8,555 nucleotides of DNA, taken from the NCBI GenBank assembly GCA_030044395.1, contig JASHVW010000121.1:1-8555 (forward strand), read 5' to 3'. The notes beneath the pieces are model-generated. The model ran no database searches and was not told the DNA's origin. It saw only the letters and a program-made list of their open reading frames with translations. The DNA comes from Verrucomicrobiia bacterium. Lineage in GTDB: Bacteria; Verrucomicrobiota; Verrucomicrobiia; Limisphaerales; UBA11358. This document shows, one piece after another, positions 6,171 through 8,555 of the stretch (the stretch's first letter is position 1; each line of letters starts with the position of its first letter). Position numbers and translations under genes: made by a program.

Positions 6171-7571
6171 ATGAAAACAAAATCATCGGCTTTAATTGAA
6201 AAGAAGAAAACCAATGTCCGCCCCGCGCGAGACGCGACTGAAAACCCAAGTGAAGAATCAGCCATGAGAGCCCACGATAACCCTGACCCGCCCAAAACCA
6301 AAAGTTCGCCGACCAAAAGAATCAAAGAATCCAGTGCCTCGACCCTCGAAACCGTTACGGCATCATTAAAGCGAGGTCGTGCGAAATCGGGGACGGTCGA
6401 GCCGGAAGTGAAAGTGAGCGCCGAGACACGGGTGCCCCGCGTTTATACACGCCGAAAGAAGATCGAAGTGCCGCAGATCCTGCTGGAAGGGGATGAGACG
6501 CTGGTATTGCCTGCGGGCGGTCCGGGGAAGAAATATGCGCTTGGAACGGAGCCGGCAGCGCAGATCGCGGGGGCATCCGAGCGAGAGCTGCCGGAGGCTT
6601 ACGGAACAAAGAAGCTGTTTCTGACAGCGCGCGACCCTCATTGGCTTTATGCCAATTGGGATTTGACGCAGGAACAACAGGCCAAATTGAACGCGCGTTC
6701 GGCAGACGGCCATTTGGTTTTGCGGATTTACCCCGGCGGGATTGCCGGGCATCCAATCTATGAAATCCATGTGCATCCCGAATCGCGGCACTGGTTTGCG
6801 CACGTTGACCGGGCGGGAAGTTCGTATGCGGCGGAGCTGGGGTTTTATTCGGCGGTGGGCCGGTGGACCCGGGTGACTTCTTCGGCAGCCACGGTAACAC
6901 CACCGGACGCGGTATCACCCGATGATGAGGTTGAATTTGCGACGATACCGTATGAATTTCCATTTGCACGGCTAATGGAAATTGTGAAGGCGGCGGTGAT
7001 GGAACATGTTCCGTTGACGCAGGCAATCGAGGAACTGCGGCGCGGGGGGCATCCGGAATTACCGCGTCTGGCCGGCAACGGCCAGCACTGGACGCAGCGA
7101 CAAGAGGAGGCGCTGGCGAAAATTGTCCGTCTTGACCCGATGCGGCGGGTGTGGATGGGTTCGATGGAGATCACCGAATTGATCCGGCGGCGGCTGGCGC
7201 AAGAGATTTCGTCACCTGGAATTTCTTCTTTTGGGGTTTCGAGTTTTTCCAGTCCCTTGGGGGGCGTGGAACGGATGAAGGGGTTCTGGTTCAACGTCAA
7301 TGCAGAATTGATCATCTACGGCGCGACGGAGCCGGATGCGAAGGTGACGCTGGGCGGGCATGAAATCCGGCTACGCCCGGACGGCTCCTTCAGCTACCGC
7401 TTCTCGCTGCCAGACGGAAACTATGATTTGCCAGCCGTGGCGGTTTCGGCGGACGGGACGGATGCGCGCGCGGCGGAATTGAAATTCAGCCGGGAGACAC
7501 AATATTTTGGCGACGTGGGGGCCCACCCGCAAGATCCGTCGCTCCGGCCGCCGGTGCCGGAGAGCGTCTGA
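6171..7571 (+). CDS. DUF4912 domain protein, first gene of the GH57 cluster
   Basis: The product has 466 residues. Residues 1-100 are Lys/Arg/Ser/Thr/Pro-rich and look disordered and basic. The DUF4912 domain spans about 147-245, recognisable from LFLTARDPHWLYANWDLT, LRIYP, and the HWFAHVDRAGSSYAAELGFY segment. A helical part follows (265-345), then a Ser-rich linker (347-363, SSPGISSFGVSSFSSP), then a C-terminal beta-rich region (about 372-440) with VNAELIIYGATEPDAKVTLG and RPDGSFSYRFSLPDG, like a small Ig-type or carbohydrate-binding module. No signal peptide or membrane helix is seen, so it is probably cytosolic. The ATG at 6171 is preceded by GAGGG (6157-6161) at 9-base spacing. DUF4912 has no established biochemical function; genes of this type are often next to GH57 branching enzymes, as here, which suggests binding to or regulating alpha-glucan. 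That role is inference. Confidence 0.9.
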   Translation: MKTKSSALIEKKKTNVRPARDATENPSEESAMRAHDNPDPPKTKSSPTKRIKESSASTLETVTASLKRGRAKSGTVEPEVKVSAETRVPRVYTRRKKIEVPQILLEGDETLVLPAGGPGKKYALGTEPAAQIAGASERELPEAYGTKKLFLTARDPHWLYANWDLTQEQQAKLNARSADGHLVLRIYPGGIAGHPIYEIHVHPESRHWFAHVDRAGSSYAAELGFYSAVGRWTRVTSSAATVTPPDAVSPDDEVEFATIPYEFPFARLMEIVKAAVMEHVPLTQAIEELRRGGHPELPRLAGNGQHWTQRQEEALAKIVRLDPMRRVWMGSMEITELIRRRLAQEISSPGISSFGVSSFSSPLGGVERMKGFWFNVNAELIIYGATEPDAKVTLGGHEIRLRPDGSFSYRFSLPDGNYDLPAVAVSADGTDARAAELKFSRETQYFGDVGAHPQDPSLRPPVPESV

Positions 7572-7572
7572 T

Positions 7573-7806
7573 ATGGACGCGTCGCATCGCGGAGCCTTAA
7601 TGCTGGTTCGTCTGGTAGCGCTATGCGTGATGCTGGTGGGTTTTTTGGACACGGCGTTGTATTTGACGCGATGTTTTGAACCGAAACATCCCGAGTCTAT
7701 CCGGGTGCTTCCGATCGTGACGAATTCGATTCCGGTGATGGTTGGCGTGGTTATTTTGATCAGGGCCAAGGCGATTGCGGAATGGATTGCGGACTGGCTC
7801 GAATAA
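7573..7806 (+). CDS. Small two-helix membrane protein, function unknown
   Basis: This 77-residue protein starts one base after the DUF4912 stop (TGA 7569-7571, ATG 7573-7575), a layout typical of translational coupling. The frame continues upstream inside the DUF4912 gene, but that extension is arginine-rich and overlaps coding sequence, so the ATG at 7573 is preferred. Two hydrophobic segments are visible: about residues 9-31 (LMLVRLVALCVMLVGFLDTA) and about 46-63 (LPIVTNSIPVMVGVVILI). They are joined by a short polar loop with one cysteine (RCFEPKHPESIR), and the chain ends in an amphipathic segment (AKAIAEWIADWLE). It sits 14 bases before the GH57 gene. I know no characterised homologue; co-expression with the glucan enzyme genes is the only clue to its role. 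Confidence 0.8.
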   Translation: MDASHRGALMLVRLVALCVMLVGFLDTALYLTRCFEPKHPESIRVLPIVTNSIPVMVGVVILIRAKAIAEWIADWLE

Positions 7807-7820
7807 AGTCAAACTTCCTG

Positions 7821-8555
7821 ATGCAAGGCTGTCTGTCACTTATACTCCATGCACATTTGCCGTTTGTGCGCCATCTGGAGGGTGAAAAATTTCTTGAGGA
7901 GAGCTGGCTCCTCGAGGCGATCACCGAGACCTACATTCCCCTGGTTCAAATTTTGGAAGGCTGGCGGCGGGACGGAATGGAGGCGCCAATAACGCTGTCG
8001 CTTTCGCCGACGCTTTGCACGATGCTGGCCGATCCGATGTTACAACGGCGGTACGAAGCGCATCTGAACGACCTGATCGCGCTCACGGAGAAAGAAATTC
8101 ACCGCACCCATTGGGACCGGGCCTTTCGCGAATTGGCGTGGATGTATCATCATCGTTTCACCACGATCCGCGACACGTGGGAGGGTTGCGGGAGCGACTT
8201 GGTGGCCACGTTCCGTAAATATCAGGAAGAAGGCCGGGTGGAAATCATCACCACGGCGGCGACCCACGCGTTGCTGCCGATGCTTGCCAATCATCCGTCC
8301 TCGATTCGCGGGCAAATTTTCACGGCGCGCGATCATTATCAAAGCTGTTTTGGGCGGGAGCCGCGGGGGATATGGCTGCCGGAATGCGCTTATGTGGACG
8401 GCGTGGAAGTTTTTTTGCGGGAGGCGAACATCCGGTGGTTTGTGCTGGACACACACGGCGTGCTGCACGCCAAGCCGCGGCCGCGATACGGGACGTTTGC
8501 GCCAATATTCACGCCAAACGGCATCGCGGTATTTGGGCGCGATTACGATTCTTCA
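7821..8555 (+). CDS. GH57 (DUF1957) glycoside hydrolase, probable 1,4-alpha-glucan branching enzyme, 5' part
   Basis: The first 245 codons are present and the frame is open to the right edge. GH57 proteins of this type move alpha-1,4-glucan segments to alpha-1,6 positions (glycogen branching), though some act as amylases or glucanotransferases. Visible motifs: HAHLPF near the N-terminus (His10, His12; GH57 motif 1), VEIITTAATHALLPML (His149; motif 2), and WLPECAY with Glu188 as the expected catalytic nucleophile (motif 3). The acid/base Asp and the later motifs lie beyond the window. Start: the ATG at 7821 puts the HxHxP motif nine residues in, normal for the family, though there is no clear Shine-Dalgarno. 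It is 14 bases downstream of the small membrane protein and probably translated from the same message. There is no signal peptide, so the enzyme should be cytosolic. This is a different family from the GH13 branching enzyme GlgB, so I give no symbol. Confidence 0.93.
   Translation, partial: MQGCLSLILHAHLPFVRHLEGEKFLEESWLLEAITETYIPLVQILEGWRRDGMEAPITLSLSPTLCTMLADPMLQRRYEAHLNDLIALTEKEIHRTHWDRAFRELAWMYHHRFTTIRDTWEGCGSDLVATFRKYQEEGRVEIITTAATHALLPMLANHPSSIRGQIFTARDHYQSCFGREPRGIWLPECAYVDGVEVFLREANIRWFVLDTHGVLHAKPRPRYGTFAPIFTPNGIAVFGRDYDSS

Noticed and set aside
7151..7363. 70-codon plus-strand frame inside the DUF4912 gene
   Set aside because: It is an alternative frame within a well-supported coding sequence and has no separate ribosome site.
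8040..8468. 142-codon minus-strand frame at the right edge
   Set aside because: It is antisense to the GH57 gene, whose catalytic motifs are clear on the plus strand.
1..8555. CRISPR array, tRNA, rRNA, insertion sequence or prophage genes
   Set aside because: No regularly spaced direct repeats, cloverleaf-like tRNA sequence, rRNA segment, transposase or integrase motif was recognised on either strand.

Overview
The window looks like chromosomal DNA from a free-living Gram-negative heterotroph, most likely a soil or freshwater Verrucomicrobiota of the Pedosphaera/Limisphaerales type. That placement is inference. It rests on moderately GC-rich genes with weak Shine-Dalgarno sequences, stand-alone receiver proteins, a secreted PA14-containing GH3 glucosidase, an AsmA-like protein, a DUF4912 + GH57 pair, and long gene-free stretches full of hairpins. 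No rRNA, tRNA, transposase, integrase or CRISPR array is visible.

Layout. The first ~110 bases are ambiguous edge sequence. Positions 111-2648 (minus) encode a secreted GH3 beta-glycosidase with an inserted PA14 domain. A 483-base divergent gap (2649-3131) follows, with several inverted repeats and the upstream regions of the GH3 gene and of a plus-strand receiver-only response regulator (3132-3599). Next is a ~680-base gene-free stretch with a cluster of hairpins (3703-3938), then a small unrecognised protein gene (4278-4649). This converges on a minus-strand two-gene unit: a second receiver-only response regulator (5634-6014) followed 10 bases later by a membrane-anchored AsmA-like protein (4856-5623). 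Divergent from that unit is a tight plus-strand cluster: a DUF4912 protein (6171-7571), a 77-residue two-helix membrane protein starting one base after the DUF4912 stop (7573-7806), and the 5' part of a GH57 glucan branching-enzyme-like gene that runs off the right edge (7821-8555).

How the genes may work together. The right-hand cluster reads as one transcription unit concerned with alpha-glucan (glycogen-like) metabolism. GH57 branching enzymes act on alpha-1,4-glucans, and DUF4912 proteins are repeatedly found beside them. The small membrane protein between them is the least explained member. The GH3 enzyme works outside the cytoplasm on beta-linked oligosaccharides and is unrelated to that cluster except in being carbohydrate-active. 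The two receivers lack output domains and have no histidine kinase beside them, so their partners must be encoded elsewhere.

Nothing here is a clearly new defence or mobile system. The items most worth a second look are the hairpin-rich gene-free region, the DUF4912/small membrane protein/GH57 cluster, the receiver with an enlarged loop after its phosphorylation site, and the receiver/AsmA-like pair.
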